64,000 bases of DNA from Kosakonia sp. BYX6 (lineage in GTDB: Bacteria > Pseudomonadota > Gammaproteobacteria > Enterobacterales > Enterobacteriaceae), in contig NZ_CP151800.1 of NCBI RefSeq assembly GCF_038449125.1, positions 1,646,406 through 1,710,405 of the forward strand, given 5' to 3'. A model generated the notes under the pieces. The model was not told the origin of the DNA. It made no database searches and worked only from the letters and a program-made list of their open reading frames with translations. How positions within the stretch are numbered: the stretch's first letter is position 1; the number at the start of each line of letters is the position of its first letter. Position numbers and translations under genes: made by a program. This document shows, piece after piece, positions 9,763 through 21,193 of this stretch.

Positions 9763-10629
9763 ATGCATATAACATTGCGTCAGCTCGAAGTGTTTGCTGA
9801 AGTGCTGAAAAGCGGCTCCACCACCCAGGCCTCGCAACGGCTGGCGTTATCACAATCCGCCGTCAGCGCGGCGCTCACGGATCTTGAAGGCCAGCTTGGT
9901 GTGCAGTTGTTTGACCGGGTTGGCAAACGCCTGGTGGTTAATGAACACGGGCGGCTGCTTTACCCCCGTGCGCTGGCCGCTCTTGAGCAGGCCAGCGAAA
10001 TCGAACAGTTGTTCCGTGAAGATAACGGCGCGATCCGCGTCTTCGCCAGTAGCACTATTGGCAATTACATCCTGCCGGAAGTGATTGCCCATTACCGGCG
10101 CGATTTCCCCGATCTGCCGCTGGAGCTAAGCGTTGGCAATAGCCAGGATGTGATTAATGCGGTGGCCGATTTCCGCGTGGATATCGGTTTGATTGAAGGG
10201 CCGTGCCACACCGCGGAAATCATTGCTGAACCCTGGCTGGAAGATGAGCTGGTGGTGTTCGCGCCGCCATCCTCACCGTTTTTGCAAGGGCAGGTGACGC
10301 TGGAGCAACTCGCCGCCGCGCCGTGGATCCTGCGCGAGCGCGGTTCCGGTACCCGCGAAATCGTCGACTATTTATTGCTTTCCCATTTGCCGCAGTTTCA
10401 TCTCGGTATGGAACTGGGCAATTCGGAAGCCATTAAACACGCAGTGCGTCATGGGCTGGGGATCAGTTGCCTGTCGCGGCGAGTGATTGCTGAGCAGCTG
10501 GAAACCGGCACGCTGGTGGAAGTGCCGATTCCGTTGCCGCGCCTGGTGCGCACATTGTGGCGCATTCATCACCGCCAGAAACACCTCTCCAGCGCGTTGA
10601 ACCGCTTTATCCGCTACTGCGATATCTGA
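9763..10629 (+). CDS. yeiE: LysR-type transcriptional regulator YeiE
   Basis: 288 residues. N-terminal winged helix-turn-helix (about 1-60, [19 protein letters not shown]) and a C-terminal periplasmic-binding-like effector domain. In Salmonella and Cronobacter YeiE has been linked to sulfite response and motility/iron control; the divergent yeiH is the classical target candidate. Start ATG at 9763 gives the standard LysR N-terminus. Confidence 0.92.
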   Translation: MHITLRQLEVFAEVLKSGSTTQASQRLALSQSAVSAALTDLEGQLGVQLFDRVGKRLVVNEHGRLLYPRALAALEQASEIEQLFREDNGAIRVFASSTIGNYILPEVIAHYRRDFPDLPLELSVGNSQDVINAVADFRVDIGLIEGPCHTAEIIAEPWLEDELVVFAPPSSPFLQGQVTLEQLAAAPWILRERGSGTREIVDYLLLSHLPQFHLGMELGNSEAIKHAVRHGLGISCLSRRVIAEQLETGTLVEVPIPLPRLVRTLWRIHHRQKHLSSALNRFIRYCDI

Positions 10630-10794
10630 TGACTGTGCGGGCCGCTTGCCGGTTCGCAACATCCCCCATTCACTGCTTTACTTATAATTCTCGACCTATC
10701 ATGAAGGTCTCTAATAAGAGGCGTTTTATGCCGGAATGGCCGCGTTTCGTTTGCTACAATCGCGCCTCATTTTTTGGATGGATAGCTTTTTCTT

Positions 10795-12264
10795 ATGGTT
10801 TCCGAAACTAAAACCACAGAAGCGCCCACGCTTCGTCGTGAACTGAAAGCGCGTCATTTAACGATGATCGCGATTGGCGGTTCCATCGGTACAGGATTGT
10901 TTGTCGCATCAGGGGCGACCATCTCTTCAGCAGGCCCGGGCGGGGCGCTGCTCTCTTATATGCTGATTGGCCTGATGGTCTATTTCCTGATGACCAGCCT
11001 GGGCGAGCTTGCCGCGTTTATGCCGGTTTCCGGCTCGTTTTCGACTTACGGCCAGAAGTATGTAGAAGAAGGCTTCGGCTTCGCGCTGGGCTGGAACTAC
11101 TGGTACAACTGGGCGGTGACCATCGCCGTGGATCTGGTGGCATCACAGCTGGTGATGACCTGGTGGTTCCCGGACACGCCGGGCTGGATCTGGAGCGCGC
11201 TGTTCCTGGTGGTGATTTTCCTGCTTAACTACATCTCGGTGAAAGGCTTCGGCGAAGCGGAATACTGGTTCTCGCTCATCAAAGTAGCGACCGTGATTAT
11301 CTTTATCGTCGTCGGCGTGATGATGATTGTCGGCATTTTCCAGGGTGAAAAACCGGCGGGCTGGAGCAACTGGTCGATTGGCGACGCGCCATTTGCCGGC
11401 GGTTTCTCCGCCATGATTGGTGTGGCGATGATTGTCGGCTTCTCTTTCCAGGGCACCGAACTTATTGGTATCGCGGCGGGTGAATCTGAAGATCCGGAGA
11501 AAAACATTCCGCGCGCGGTGCGCCAGGTTTTCTGGCGTATCCTGCTGTTCTATGTGTTCGCGATCCTGATTATCAGCCTGATCATTCCGTACACCGACCC
11601 GAGCCTGCTGCGTAATGATGTGAAAGACATCAGCGTTAGCCCGTTCACGCTGGTGTTCCAGCATGCCGGTCTGCTCTCTGCGGCGGCGGTAATGAACGCG
11701 GTGATCCTGACGGCGGTCTTGTCGGCGGGTAACTCCGGGATGTATGCATCAACCCGTATGCTTTACACGCTGGCGTGCGATGGCAAAGCGCCGCGCATTT
11801 TCGCCAAACTGTCGAAAGGCGGTGTGCCGCGTAACGCGCTGTATGCCACCACCGTCATCGCTGCGCTGTGCTTCCTGACGTCAATGTTCGGTAACCAGAC
11901 TGTTTACCTGTGGCTGCTGAATACGTCCGGGATGACGGGCTTTATCGCCTGGCTGGGCATTGCGATCAGCCATTATCGTTTCCGTCGCGGCTATGTGGCA
12001 CAGGGCCATTCATTAGAAAACCTGCCGTACCGCTCTGGTTTCTTCCCGATTGGGCCGATCTTCGCCTTTGTGCTCTGTTTGGTTATCACTCTCGGGCAGA
12101 ATTATCAGGCTTTCCTGGAAGACAGCATTGACTGGGGCGCGGTCACCGCGACCTATATCGGCATTCCGTTGTTCCTGGTTATCTGGCTGGGTTACAAATT
12201 CTCCAGGGGAACCCGCTTCGTGCGTTACAGCGAGATGGAGTTCCCGGAACGCTTCACCAAGTAG
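10795..12264 (+). CDS. lysP: Lysine-specific permease LysP
   Basis: 489 residues, identical in length to E. coli LysP and highly similar throughout. Amino acid-polyamine-organocation family, twelve membrane segments; the substrate-binding first helix carries GGSIGTGLFVASG. It imports L-lysine with protons and also holds the acid-response activator CadC inactive when lysine is scarce. A TACAAT -10-like hexamer lies at 10755-10760. Monocistronic, with its own terminator. Confidence 0.97.
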   Translation: MVSETKTTEAPTLRRELKARHLTMIAIGGSIGTGLFVASGATISSAGPGGALLSYMLIGLMVYFLMTSLGELAAFMPVSGSFSTYGQKYVEEGFGFALGWNYWYNWAVTIAVDLVASQLVMTWWFPDTPGWIWSALFLVVIFLLNYISVKGFGEAEYWFSLIKVATVIIFIVVGVMMIVGIFQGEKPAGWSNWSIGDAPFAGGFSAMIGVAMIVGFSFQGTELIGIAAGESEDPEKNIPRAVRQVFWRILLFYVFAILIISLIIPYTDPSLLRNDVKDISVSPFTLVFQHAGLLSAAAVMNAVILTAVLSAGNSGMYASTRMLYTLACDGKAPRIFAKLSKGGVPRNALYATTVIAALCFLTSMFGNQTVYLWLLNTSGMTGFIAWLGIAISHYRFRRGYVAQGHSLENLPYRSGFFPIGPIFAFVLCLVITLGQNYQAFLEDSIDWGAVTATYIGIPLFLVIWLGYKFSRGTRFVRYSEMEFPERFTK

Positions 12265-12276
12265 AGTCACTCTTTT

Positions 12277-12303
12277 AGCCCTCTGTTCAGAGGGCTTTTT
12301 TTT
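12277..12303 (+). terminator. Intrinsic terminator of lysP
   Basis: AGCCCTCTG-TTC-AGAGGGCT stem (loop overlaps the last pair) followed by T8. Confidence 0.9.
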
Positions 12304-12354
12304 GCCCGCCAACGTTCCCGCCAGTGTTCACAATTTACATAACTTTAGATTTAC

Positions 12355-12373
12355 GAAATTGATAATAATTATC
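12355..12373. promoter_or_regulatory. Fur box upstream of cirA
   Basis: GAAATTGATAATAATTATC matches 16 of 19 positions of the Fur consensus (GATAATGATAATCATTATC). It explains iron repression of cirA. Confidence 0.85.
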
Positions 12374-12539
12374 GTTTACATTAAGGTAACCGTCTGAAAA
12401 AAAAGGGAAGTTGGGCCAGGTTTTCTCGCGCCACAGCTTCCGCGATCATTTAGTGGCAGCGTCAAAGTAACGGTGCCGCGCTTAGCAATGTGTGAGCAGT
12501 ATTTTTCTTTATTTTGTTTATACCTCATGGAGTTACGGA

Positions 12540-14522
12540 ATGTTTACCTTGAATCCCATTGTCCGGGGAGGCCTTTGTGCGTCTGCATTAACGCTGGCGT
12601 TTCCTGCACTGGCAGCCGTAGAGGATGGCGAAACGCTGGTGGTGACCGCGTCTGGCACCGAACAAAACCTCAAAGATGCGCCCGCCAGTATTAGCGTGAT
12701 CACACAGCAAGATTTGCAGCGCAAACCGGTGCAAAACCTGAAAGATGTGCTGAAAGAAGTGCCCGGTGTGCAGCTCACCAACGAAGGCGATAACCGCAAA
12801 GGCGTCAGTCTGCGCGGCCTCGACAGCAGCTACACGCTGATTCTGATTGACGGTAAGCGCGTCAATTCCCGCAATGCGGTGTTCCGTCATAACGATTTTG
12901 ACCTCAACTGGATCCCGGTGGACGCCATCGAACGTATCGAAGTGGTGCGCGGCCCGATGTCCTCCCTGTACGGTTCCGATGCGTTAGGCGGCGTGGTGAA
13001 CATCATAACCAAAAAAGTTGGCCAGCGCTGGACCGGCAGTTTCACCGCCGACAGTACCATTCAGGAGCACCGCGATCGCGGCGACACCTGGAATGGCCAG
13101 TTCTACACCAGCGGCCCGCTGATTGACGGCGTGCTGGGGTTAAAAGCCTTTGGCAGCGTGGCGAAGCGTGAAAAAGATAAACAGCAAGCCTCGCAAACCG
13201 CCGCCACCGGTGAATCACCGCGCATTGAAGGCTTCACCAGCCGCGACGGCAATGTTGAATTCGCCTGGACGCCAACCCAAGATCACGATTTCACCGCCGG
13301 ATACGGTTACGACCGACAGGATCGTAGTTCCGACTCGTTGGATAAAAACCGTCTCGATCGACAAAACTACTCGCTGGCGCACAATGGCCGCTGGGGTGTG
13401 GCGAACAGTGAATTGCGCTTTTACGGTGAGAAAATCGATAACAAAAACCCCGGCAATAGCAGCGCGATAAGCTCAGAAAGCAACACTATCGACGGCAAAT
13501 TGGTATTGCCGCTGGGGGAAATCAACCAGCTTATTACGCTGGGCGGCGAATGGCGGCACGACAAGCTGAAAGACCCTGTCAACCTGACCGGAGGCACCAG
13601 TAGCGAAACGTCAACCAGCCAGTACGCGCTATTTGTGGAAGATGAGTGGCGTATTTTCGAACCGCTGGCGTTGACCACCGGCGTGCGTATGGACGATCAC
13701 GACACCTACGGCGATCACTGGAGCCCGCGCGCCTATCTGGTTTATAACGCCACCGATACGCTGACCGTAAAAGGCGGCTGGGCGACGGCATTCAAAGCAC
13801 CTTCGTTGCTGCAATTAAGCCCGGACTGGACCACCAATTCCTGCCGTGGCGGTTGCCGCATTGTCGGCAGCCCGGAACTGAAACCGGAAACCAGTGAAAG
13901 CTTCGAGCTGGGGCTGTATTACAGCGGCGAAGAGGGCTGGCTGGAAGGCGTGCAGGGCAGCGTGACCGCGTTCCAGAACAACATTGAGGATATGATCAAT
14001 ATCAACCGCACCTCGAGCTTGGCCGATGCGCCGGGGTATTCCAACTTTGTAGGCTTCGAGCGTAATGCGAATGGCGCACTGGTGCCGGTGTTCCGCTATT
14101 ACAACGTCAACAAAGCGCGGATTCAGGGTGTGGAAACCGAGCTGAAAGTGCCGTTTGGCGAAGAATGGAAATTGACGCTGAACTACACCTATAACGATGG
14201 GCGCGATCTCAGCGGTGGCGGCAATAAACCGTTGCAGGAACTGCCGTTCCATACCGCGAACGGTACGCTGGACTGGCAGGCAACGCAGGACTGGTCGTTC
14301 TACGTCTCGGCGAACTACACCGGCGAAAAACGTTCCGTATCCCAGGGCGCGACGCCGGGCGGTTACGTCATCTGGAACACCGGTGGCGCATGGCAGGCGA
14401 CGAAAAACGTCAAGCTGCGCGCGGGCGTGCTGAACCTGGCGGACAAAGATCTGAGCCGCGATGATTACAGCTACAACGAAGATGGTCGTCGTTACTTTAT
14501 GGCGGTGGATTACCGCTTCTGA
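12540..14522 (+). CDS. cirA: Catecholate siderophore/colicin I receptor CirA
   Basis: 660 residues from ATG at 12540 ([11 protein letters not shown]); an upstream in-frame codon at 12492 would add residues that lack signal-peptide character. A signal peptide of about 25 residues is followed by the TonB box GETLVVTAS, a plug domain ([23 protein letters not shown]) and a 22-strand barrel ending in aromatic YRF. CirA imports iron bound to dihydroxybenzoyl-type siderophores across the outer membrane with TonB-ExbBD energy and is the entry point of colicin Ia and some siderophore-linked antibiotics. Preceded by a Fur box. Confidence 0.96.
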   Translation: MFTLNPIVRGGLCASALTLAFPALAAVEDGETLVVTASGTEQNLKDAPASISVITQQDLQRKPVQNLKDVLKEVPGVQLTNEGDNRKGVSLRGLDSSYTLILIDGKRVNSRNAVFRHNDFDLNWIPVDAIERIEVVRGPMSSLYGSDALGGVVNIITKKVGQRWTGSFTADSTIQEHRDRGDTWNGQFYTSGPLIDGVLGLKAFGSVAKREKDKQQASQTAATGESPRIEGFTSRDGNVEFAWTPTQDHDFTAGYGYDRQDRSSDSLDKNRLDRQNYSLAHNGRWGVANSELRFYGEKIDNKNPGNSSAISSESNTIDGKLVLPLGEINQLITLGGEWRHDKLKDPVNLTGGTSSETSTSQYALFVEDEWRIFEPLALTTGVRMDDHDTYGDHWSPRAYLVYNATDTLTVKGGWATAFKAPSLLQLSPDWTTNSCRGGCRIVGSPELKPETSESFELGLYYSGEEGWLEGVQGSVTAFQNNIEDMININRTSSLADAPGYSNFVGFERNANGALVPVFRYYNVNKARIQGVETELKVPFGEEWKLTLNYTYNDGRDLSGGGNKPLQELPFHTANGTLDWQATQDWSFYVSANYTGEKRSVSQGATPGGYVIWNTGGAWQATKNVKLRAGVLNLADKDLSRDDYSYNEDGRRYFMAVDYRF

Positions 14523-14530
14523 TGCGAAAA

Positions 14531-14553
14531 CCCGGCGGCAATGCGCCACCGGG
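14531..14553. repeat. REP-like hairpin between convergent cirA and yeiG
   Basis: CCCGG-C-GGC ... GCC-A-CCGGG imperfect palindrome in the 38-bp spacer. It has no T tract, so it is more REP-like than an intrinsic terminator. Confidence 0.5.
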
Positions 14554-14560
14554 ATTCAAG

Positions 14561-15397
14561 TTACTTCAGCAGATGCTGCGCATGGAAGCGCAGATGATCT
14601 TCAATAAATGAGGCAATAAAGAAGTAACTGTGGTCGTAACCCGGCTGGATACGCAGGGTCAGCGGCCAGGATTTCTGCCGCGCCACTTCCGCCAGACGCG
14701 CAGGTTGCAGTTGATCGGCGAGGAACTGATCGCTATCGCCCTGATCGATAAGCGTTGGGAGCGCGCTATTTTCCGCACTCTCCAGCATTAACGCGCAACT
14801 GTCCCACTCGCGCCACTGTTCGGCATTCTCACCCAGATAGGCGTTAAACGCTTTTTTGCCCCACGGCACTTGCAGCGGGTTAACAATCGGCGCAAACGCC
14901 GAAACGCTGGTGTAACGGCCTGGGTTTTTCAGCGCCATGATCAGCGCGCCGTGGCCGCCCATTGAATGACCGCTGATTGCCATGCGCGGGCTGACGTTGA
15001 ATTCAGACTGGATAAGCGCCGGTAACTCATCGCGCAGGTAATCATACATACGGTAATGCGCCGCCCACGGCTGTTGCGTCGCGTTTAAATAAAAACCGGC
15101 GCCTTTGCCCAGATCGTAGCTATCTTCATCGGCGACATCCTCGCCGCGCGGGCTGGTGTCCGGCATCACCAGCACAATGCCCAGCTCAGCGGCGACGCGC
15201 TGCGCCCCGGCTTTGGTGGTGAAGTTCTCATCATTGCAGGTCAGGCCAGAAAGCCAATAAAGCACCGGCGGCAGCGTTTCACTGTGCTGCGGCGGTAAAA
15301 AGATGCTGAATGTCATCGCGCAATTCAGCACGGCGGAGTCGTGACGCCAGCGCTGTTGCCAGCCTTCAAAACAGCGGTGCTCTTCGAGCAGTTCCAT
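14561..15397 (-). CDS. yeiG: S-formylglutathione hydrolase YeiG
   Basis: 278 residues from ATG at 15397 ([15 protein letters not shown]), equal to E. coli YeiG; an in-frame start at 15466 has no homologous N-terminus. Esterase D family alpha/beta hydrolase with nucleophile Ser145 in GHSMGGHGA and a C-terminal GYDHSYFF segment supplying the catalytic histidine. It hydrolyses S-formylglutathione to formate and glutathione, the second step of formaldehyde detoxification, and has general esterase activity. Confidence 0.95.
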   Translation of the reverse strand: MELLEEHRCFEGWQQRWRHDSAVLNCAMTFSIFLPPQHSETLPPVLYWLSGLTCNDENFTTKAGAQRVAAELGIVLVMPDTSPRGEDVADEDSYDLGKGAGFYLNATQQPWAAHYRMYDYLRDELPALIQSEFNVSPRMAISGHSMGGHGALIMALKNPGRYTSVSAFAPIVNPLQVPWGKKAFNAYLGENAEQWREWDSCALMLESAENSALPTLIDQGDSDQFLADQLQPARLAEVARQKSWPLTLRIQPGYDHSYFFIASFIEDHLRFHAQHLLK

Positions 15398-15536
15398 GCG
15401 GGGCTCCTCAGGGTATTCACAGTGAGAAAGAGCCATAATACAGATAATTCCCTGCACTGTGAGCAACTTTCACTTCCTCATAAAGATGACATACTGCATC
15501 ATAAGTATAACTTTTTATTAACATTTGGGGGCATCC

Positions 15537-16664
15537 ATGGCGCTGCGTGTCGCGCTTTGTGGTTTTATTGTGCTGGTGGTGGCGATGGGAATCGGGCGTT
15601 TTGCCTTCACGCCGCAAGTACCTTTAATGATTCGTGATGGTCAACTTACTCTCACCAGCGCCGGGCTGGTGGCGGCCATTAACTACCTGGGTTATCTGCT
15701 TGGCGCGTGGGATGCGATGCGCGCGCAGCGGCATATCGAAGTGCGTCTTTATCTCGGCATTGGTGGCGCGGTCGCGCTGACCTTTTTATCCTCCGTTGCG
15801 GATAACGCCTTTTTGCATGGCGCAATAAGACTGCTGATTGGCGCGATGAGCGGCTGGGCGATGGTGCTGATTGCCGCGTGGACAAACGAACGGCTGGCGC
15901 ACGCCGGGAAACCGGGACTGAGCGCCGCGGTGTTCGCCGGGCCGGGTGCCGGGATCGCGCTCAGCGGTTTGCTGGCGGTGGCGATTCAGGCAAAAGGGCT
16001 AAGTGCCGACGGCGCCTGGCAGGTGTATGGCGTGCTGGCGCTGTTGCTGGTGGTGATTATCGCCCGCTATTTACCCAGGCCAGGCGAATGGCACCGACCC
16101 GGCGAAAAGCCGCAGCCGCTGCATTTAACGCCGGATTTGAAGCGTCTGGTCTGGAGCTACAGTCTGGCGGGATTTGGCTACATTCTTCCCGCGACATTCC
16201 TGTCGCAAATGGCGGCGCTGCGTTTTCCCGGCAGTCTGTTTGCGCAGTTTGTCTGGCCGGTATTTGGTGCCGCGGCGGTGGTCGGCATCGCGTTGAGCAT
16301 TATGCTGCGCCATGTCGGGCACAGCCATCAACGGCTGGCGATTGTTTTATGGTTGCAGGGCGCGGGCGTACTGGCGGCCTGGTTATTGCCTGGGATGAGC
16401 GGGCTGGTGTGCGGCGCGTTGCTGGTTGGCGGCGGTTTTCTCTGTGCGGTGCAGCTTTCGCTGTTGTACGGTCGCGAACTTGCGCCGAATCACACTCGCT
16501 ATATGGCCGGGCTGTTAACCACCGGCTATGCGGTGGGGCAATTGGTTGGCCCGATGACCTCCGCGGTTTCCACCTGGCTGACCCAGCGCCTTGAACCGGC
16601 GCTCGGCGTGGCGGCAATCGCGCTGCTGATTGGCGGCATATTGGTGTGGAAACGCCATGCCTGA
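15537..16664 (+). CDS. YbfB/YjiJ-family MFS transporter
   Basis: 375 residues from ATG at 15537, just after GGGGG; an in-frame TTG at 15525 is less likely. About twelve membrane helices. The N-terminal helix carries [11 protein letters not shown], the signature of the YbfB/YjiJ branch of the major facilitator superfamily. Substrate unknown. It sits between yeiG and folE, which are adjacent in E. coli K-12 as I recall, so it is an insertion into the backbone. It is transcribed divergently from yeiG. GC content looks like its neighbours. Confidence 0.8.
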   Translation: MALRVALCGFIVLVVAMGIGRFAFTPQVPLMIRDGQLTLTSAGLVAAINYLGYLLGAWDAMRAQRHIEVRLYLGIGGAVALTFLSSVADNAFLHGAIRLLIGAMSGWAMVLIAAWTNERLAHAGKPGLSAAVFAGPGAGIALSGLLAVAIQAKGLSADGAWQVYGVLALLLVVIIARYLPRPGEWHRPGEKPQPLHLTPDLKRLVWSYSLAGFGYILPATFLSQMAALRFPGSLFAQFVWPVFGAAAVVGIALSIMLRHVGHSHQRLAIVLWLQGAGVLAAWLLPGMSGLVCGALLVGGGFLCAVQLSLLYGRELAPNHTRYMAGLLTTGYAVGQLVGPMTSAVSTWLTQRLEPALGVAAIALLIGGILVWKRHA

Positions 16665-16789
16665 AAGGCGACGGCGATTTCAATAATTATCCTTATCGGG
16701 GCTGGATTATGTGCGTGACCTCACGCACAATGTTCGCTCACTTCGCCGTGATACGCGAAGCTCGCCACACCTGCAGGAGAATAAAAAAC

Positions 16790-17455
16790 ATGTCATCACT
16801 CAGTAAAGAAGCGGCGCTCGTTCACGAGGCGTTGGTTGCCCGTGGTTTAGAAACCCCGCTGCGCCCACCGGTGCAAATGGATAATGAATCCCGTAAACGT
16901 CTTATCGCCGGGCATATGACCGAGATTATGCAACTGCTGAATCTCGATCTGAATGATGACAGCCTGATGGAAACGCCGCACCGCATCGCCAAAATGTATG
17001 TCGATGAGATCTTCTCCGGCCTCGATTACGCCAACTTCCCGAAGATCACCGTCATCGAAAATAAAATGAAAGTCGATGAGATGGTGACCGTGCGTGATAT
17101 CACGCTGACCAGCACTTGCGAACACCATTTCGTTACCATCGACGGCAAAGCCACTGTGGCGTATATCCCGAAAGAGTCGGTGATTGGGCTGTCGAAAATT
17201 AACCGTATCGTGCAGTTCTTTGCGCAACGCCCGCAGGTTCAGGAGCGTTTAACGCAGCAGATCCTGACTGCGCTGCAAACCCTGCTTGGCACCAATAATG
17301 TCGCGGTATCGATTGATGCAGTGCATTATTGCGTGAAAGCGCGCGGTATCCGTGACGCGACAAGTGCCACGACGACGACCTCGCTCGGCGGTCTGTTTAA
17401 GTCGAGTCAGAATACACGCCAGGAATTTTTGCGCGCCGTCCGTCACCACAATTAA
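16790..17455 (+). CDS. folE: GTP cyclohydrolase I (FolE)
   Basis: 221 residues from ATG at 16790 ([10 protein letters not shown]) after CAGGAG. An upstream in-frame ATG at 16646 overlaps the previous gene and was rejected. It converts GTP to 7,8-dihydroneopterin triphosphate, the first step of folate and queuosine synthesis. The zinc and catalytic residues are Cys110, His112 and His113 in STCEHHF, with the second cysteine in VHYCVKARG. One residue is missing near position 29 relative to E. coli (222 aa). Confidence 0.97.
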   Translation: MSSLSKEAALVHEALVARGLETPLRPPVQMDNESRKRLIAGHMTEIMQLLNLDLNDDSLMETPHRIAKMYVDEIFSGLDYANFPKITVIENKMKVDEMVTVRDITLTSTCEHHFVTIDGKATVAYIPKESVIGLSKINRIVQFFAQRPQVQERLTQQILTALQTLLGTNNVAVSIDAVHYCVKARGIRDATSATTTTSLGGLFKSSQNTRQEFLRAVRHHN

Positions 17456-17474
17456 TCGACCGGGAGCCGACGAC

Positions 17475-18635
17475 ATGGAAAGAAATGTCACGCTGGATTT
17501 TATTCGTGGCATCGCCATTCTCGGCATCCTGCTGCTCAATATCACCGCCTTTGGCCTGCCGAAGGCGGCGTATCTCAACCCCGCCTGGTCTGGTGCCATT
17601 TCAAACAGTGATGCCTGGACCTGGGCGCTGCTCGATCTCTTCGCACAGGTAAAATTCCTTTCACTGTTCGCCATTCTGTTCGGTGCGGGTCTGCAAATGT
17701 TGCTGCCGCGCGGTAAGCGCTGGATCCAGTCGCGCCTGACGCTACTGGTGTTGCTCGGTTTTATTCACGGTCTCTTTTTCTGGGATGGCGATATTCTGCT
17801 GGCTTATGGGCTGGTGGGGTTGATCGCCTGGCGCATGATCCGCGACGCGCAAAATGTGAAGACGATGTTTAACACTGGCGTGGTGCTGTACCTCATCGGC
17901 ATTGCCGTGCTGCTGCTGTTGGGCGGCATTTCCGGTTCTGCGCCAAACCGCTCGTGGCTGCCGGATGCGGCAAATATTCAGTATGAAACCTGGTGGAAAA
18001 CCAGTGGCGGCATGATGGAAGCGCTGAGCAACCGCGCCGATATGCTATCGAACGCGCTGCTGGCGCTGGGCGCGCAATACGGCTGGCAACTGGCGGGCAT
18101 GATGCTGCTCGGCGCCGCGCTGATGCGCAGCGGCTGGCTGAAAGGGCAGTTCAGTCTTCGCCATTACCGCCGCACGGGCGCGCTGCTGATTGGCCTCGGG
18201 ATGCTGATCAATATTCCGGCGATTATTGCGCAGTGGCAGCTGGGTTGGTCCTATCGCTGGTGCGCGTTTATCTTGCAAGCCCCGCGCGAATTGAGCGCGC
18301 CGATGCAGGCCATCGGCTATGCCGCGCTGGCGTGGGGATTCTGGCCGCAGATCTGCGGTTTCAAACTGGTCAACGCCATTGCTTGCGTCGGGCGTATGGC
18401 GCTCAGTAACTATCTGCTGCAAACGCTGATTTGCACCACGCTGTTTAACCACCTCGGTTTATTTATGAAGTTCGATCGCCTGCAACTGCTGGCGATGGTG
18501 CCCGCTGTCTGGGCTGTCAACATTCTCTTCTCTGTATTGTGGTTGAAGCGTTTTCGTCAAGGGCCGATGGAGTGGCTGTGGCGGCAATTCACCTCGCGTG
18601 CTGCGGGGACATCATTACAACGCACATCCAGATAA
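17475..18635 (+). CDS. yeiB: DUF418 inner-membrane protein YeiB
   Basis: 386 residues from ATG at 17475 (MERNVTLDFIRGIAILGILL) behind CGGGAG. Roughly ten hydrophobic segments. The N-terminal LDFIRGIAILGILL motif belongs to the DUF418/DUF1624 group, related to acyltransferase-3-like membrane proteins. Function unknown. It follows folE by 19 bases and is likely cotranscribed, as in E. coli. Confidence 0.9.
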   Translation: MERNVTLDFIRGIAILGILLLNITAFGLPKAAYLNPAWSGAISNSDAWTWALLDLFAQVKFLSLFAILFGAGLQMLLPRGKRWIQSRLTLLVLLGFIHGLFFWDGDILLAYGLVGLIAWRMIRDAQNVKTMFNTGVVLYLIGIAVLLLLGGISGSAPNRSWLPDAANIQYETWWKTSGGMMEALSNRADMLSNALLALGAQYGWQLAGMMLLGAALMRSGWLKGQFSLRHYRRTGALLIGLGMLINIPAIIAQWQLGWSYRWCAFILQAPRELSAPMQAIGYAALAWGFWPQICGFKLVNAIACVGRMALSNYLLQTLICTTLFNHLGLFMKFDRLQLLAMVPAVWAVNILFSVLWLKRFRQGPMEWLWRQFTSRAAGTSLQRTSR

Positions 18636-18666
18636 CGATCTGGATCACAATCGTTAACAAATTGGA

Positions 18667-18680
18667 TGTAACCGTTTCCA
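18667..18680. promoter_or_regulatory. GalR/GalS operator upstream of galS
   Basis: TGTAACCGTTTCCA fits the gal operator consensus (GTGTAANCGNTTNCAC core). It supports autoregulation of galS. Confidence 0.75.
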
Positions 18681-18684
18681 TTCA

Positions 18685-18700
18685 TGTGATGTCACTCACG
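18685..18700. promoter_or_regulatory. CRP site upstream of galS
   Basis: TGTGATGTCACTCACG: TGTGA, six-base spacer, TCACG; 9 of 10 key bases match. It abuts the gal operator. Confidence 0.65.
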
Positions 18701-18790
18701 CAGCAATCCTCCCCCGACTGCCAGAATAGCCTCCTTACTTAACACAGGGGGTGACTGTGAACTGCCGCAATCCAGAAAAGGTGAGTAAAA

Positions 18791-19816
18791 ATGATCACCA
18801 TTCGTGACGTTGCCCGTCATGCGGGCGTCTCTGTCGCGACGGTTTCCCGCGTGCTCAATAACAGCGCATTGGTTAGCCAGGAAACGCGTGAAACGGTGAT
18901 GAAAGCGGTCGCTCAGCTGGGTTATCGCCCAAATGCCAACGCCCAGGCGCTGGCAACGCAGGTCAGCGACACCATTGGTGTGGTGGTGATGGACGTCTCC
19001 GATGCCTTCTTCGGCGCACTGGTCAAAGCGGTGGATACCGTTGCTCAGCAGCACCAGAAATATGTGCTGATTGGCAACAGTTACCATGAAGCGGAAAAAG
19101 AGCGCCACGCCATTGAAGTGCTGATTCGCCAACGCTGTAACGCCCTGATTGTTCACTCAAAAGCCTTAAGCGATGAAGAGCTTGCAGGCTTTATGGAGCA
19201 GATCCCCGGCATGGTGCTGATTAACCGCCTGGTGCCGGGCTACGCGCACCGCTGCGTCTGCCTTGATAACGTCAGCGGAGCGGTCATGGCGACGCGAATG
19301 TTGCTCAACAATGGCCATCAACGCGTTGGCTATTTGGCGTCCAGTCACCACATTGAAGATAACGATATGCGCCGCAATGGCTGGTTCCGCGCGCTGGAAG
19401 AGCAGGGGATTACCGCGCCCGATAGTTGGGTTGGCACCGGCTCGCCGGATATGCAAGGCGGGGAAGCTGCCATGGTTGAGCTACTGGGGCGCAACCTACA
19501 TCTGACGGCGGTATTTGCCTATAACGACAGTATGGCGGCGGGCGCGCTTACCGCGTTGAAAGATAACGGCATTGCGGTGCCGCAGCATTTGTCATTGATT
19601 GGTTTCGATGATATCCCAATTGCCCGTTACACCGACCCGCAACTGACAACGGTGCGTTATCCGGTGGCGTCCATGGCGCGGCTGGCGACCGAGCTTGCGC
19701 TGCAAGGGGCCGCAGGCAAGCTGGATCCCACGGCGTCACACTGTTTTATGCCTACCCTCGTGCGTCGCCATTCTGTCACCGCGCGGCAAACTGTGGCACC
19801 GATCACTAACTTATAA
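18791..19816 (+). CDS. galS: mgl repressor GalS (LacI family)
   Basis: 341 residues. N-terminal LacI helix-turn-helix ([24 protein letters not shown], given here in part as [16 protein letters not shown]) and a periplasmic-binding-protein-like sugar domain. GalS is the galactose isorepressor that controls mglBAC and galP. The C-terminus is a few residues shorter than E. coli GalS (346). It directly precedes its target operon, with gal operators and CRP sites before both. Confidence 0.95.
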   Translation: MITIRDVARHAGVSVATVSRVLNNSALVSQETRETVMKAVAQLGYRPNANAQALATQVSDTIGVVVMDVSDAFFGALVKAVDTVAQQHQKYVLIGNSYHEAEKERHAIEVLIRQRCNALIVHSKALSDEELAGFMEQIPGMVLINRLVPGYAHRCVCLDNVSGAVMATRMLLNNGHQRVGYLASSHHIEDNDMRRNGWFRALEEQGITAPDSWVGTGSPDMQGGEAAMVELLGRNLHLTAVFAYNDSMAAGALTALKDNGIAVPQHLSLIGFDDIPIARYTDPQLTTVRYPVASMARLATELALQGAAGKLDPTASHCFMPTLVRRHSVTARQTVAPITNL

Positions 19817-19826
19817 CGCACAGTGA

Positions 19827-19840
19827 TGTAACCGTTTTCA
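19827..19840. promoter_or_regulatory. GalR/GalS operator upstream of mglB
   Basis: TGTAACCGTTTTCA, nearly the same sequence as the site before galS, just upstream of a perfect CRP site. Confidence 0.8.
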
Positions 19841-19843
19841 ATC

Positions 19844-19859
19844 TGTGAGTAAATTCACA
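19844..19859. promoter_or_regulatory. CRP site of the mgl promoter
   Basis: TGTGAGTAAATTCACA is a perfect match to TGTGA-N6-TCACA. Confidence 0.9.
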
Positions 19860-20110
19860 GTATCTTAACAAGGCGCTGACTATGATGTCAGCGTTTTGGA
19901 AGCTGAAACACGATGTAACGGTGATTATTCACTTTTACTCGCAGTAATTACCTGGAAACATCGGATAAAGCGAACTTCTGGAGCGTTACCGAACACGGAC
20001 GAATGGATTTTTAGAGTGAACTTCGGTCGTCAGTAACGTCTTCGTAACATACTGGCCCGCCGAGCATTTTTCACAAGAACTACCCTGCATATAAAAATAT
20101 CGGAGATACC

Positions 20111-21109
20111 ATGAATAAGAAGGTGTTGACTCTGTCTGCTGTCATGGCAAGCATGCTTTTTGGCGCAGCTGCACACGCAGCGGATACCCGCATTGGTGTG
20201 ACCATCTATAAATACGATGACAACTTCATGTCCGTTGTTCGCAAAGCTATCGAAAAAGACGCCAAAGCAGCGCCGGATGTTCAGCTGCTGATGAATGATT
20301 CCCAAAATGACCAATCCAAACAGAACGACCAGATCGACGTGCTGCTGGCGAAAGGCGTAAAAGCACTGGCGATCAACCTGGTTGACCCGGCTGCGGCGGG
20401 GACTGTTATTGAGAAAGCGCGTGGTCAGAGCGTTCCGGTTGTTTTCTTTAACAAAGAACCTTCCCGTAAAGCGCTGGATAGCTATGACAAAGCGTATTAC
20501 GTCGGTACTGATTCCAAAGAATCGGGTGTGATTCAGGGCGACCTGATTGCCAAGCACTGGGCAGCAAACCAGGGCTGGGATCTGAACAAAGACGGTCAAA
20601 TCCAGTTCGTGCTGCTGAAAGGCGAGCCGGGCCACCCGGATGCGGAAGCCCGTACTACCTACGTCATCAAAGAGCTGAACGAAAAAGGCATCAAAACGCA
20701 GCAACTGGCGTTAGATACCGCGATGTGGGATACCGCGCAGGCGAAAGATAAGATGGACGCCTGGCTCTCTGGCCCGAACGCGAACAAAATCGAAGTGGTT
20801 ATCGCTAACAACGACGCGATGGCAATGGGCGCGGTTGAAGCGCTGAAAGCGCACAACAAATCGTCCATTCCGGTCTTCGGCGTGGATGCGCTGCCAGAAG
20901 CGCTGGCACTGGTTAAATCCGGTGCGATGGCGGGTACCGTGCTGAACGATGCCAACAACCAGGCGAAAGCGAGCTTCGATCTGGCGAAAAACCTCGCCGA
21001 CGGTAAAGGCGCAGCTGACGGCACTGACTGGAAAATTGAGAACAAAATTGTTCGCATTCCTTACGTCGGTGTTGATAAAGACAACTTGGCACAGTTCTCT
21101 AGTAAATAA
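20111..21109 (+). CDS. mglB: D-galactose/methyl-galactoside-binding protein MglB
   Basis: 332 residues with a cleavable signal peptide ([20 protein letters not shown], cleaved after AHA). Type I periplasmic sugar-binding fold. The calcium-binding loop DLNKDGQIQ is visible. It delivers galactose and glucose to MglAC and also serves as ligand carrier for the Trg chemoreceptor. First and probably most highly expressed gene of mglBAC. Confidence 0.97.
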   Translation: MNKKVLTLSAVMASMLFGAAAHAADTRIGVTIYKYDDNFMSVVRKAIEKDAKAAPDVQLLMNDSQNDQSKQNDQIDVLLAKGVKALAINLVDPAAAGTVIEKARGQSVPVVFFNKEPSRKALDSYDKAYYVGTDSKESGVIQGDLIAKHWAANQGWDLNKDGQIQFVLLKGEPGHPDAEARTTYVIKELNEKGIKTQQLALDTAMWDTAQAKDKMDAWLSGPNANKIEVVIANNDAMAMGAVEALKAHNKSSIPVFGVDALPEALALVKSGAMAGTVLNDANNQAKASFDLAKNLADGKGAADGTDWKIENKIVRIPYVGVDKDNLAQFSSK

Positions 21110-21132
21110 TTTCTTGTAAGACTGTTCTCACT

Positions 21133-21154
21133 GGGCGTATTGAAAAATACGCCC
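21133..21154 (+). other. Intra-operon hairpin after mglB
   Basis: GGGCGTATT-GAAA-AATACGCCC, a perfect 9-bp stem with a GAAA loop in the mglB-mglA spacer and no strong T run. It probably protects the mglB 3' end or attenuates transcription, raising MglB over MglAC. Confidence 0.7.
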
Positions 21155-21193
21155 ATTTATAAAAATGATATGCCAGGCCAACAAGGTAGAATT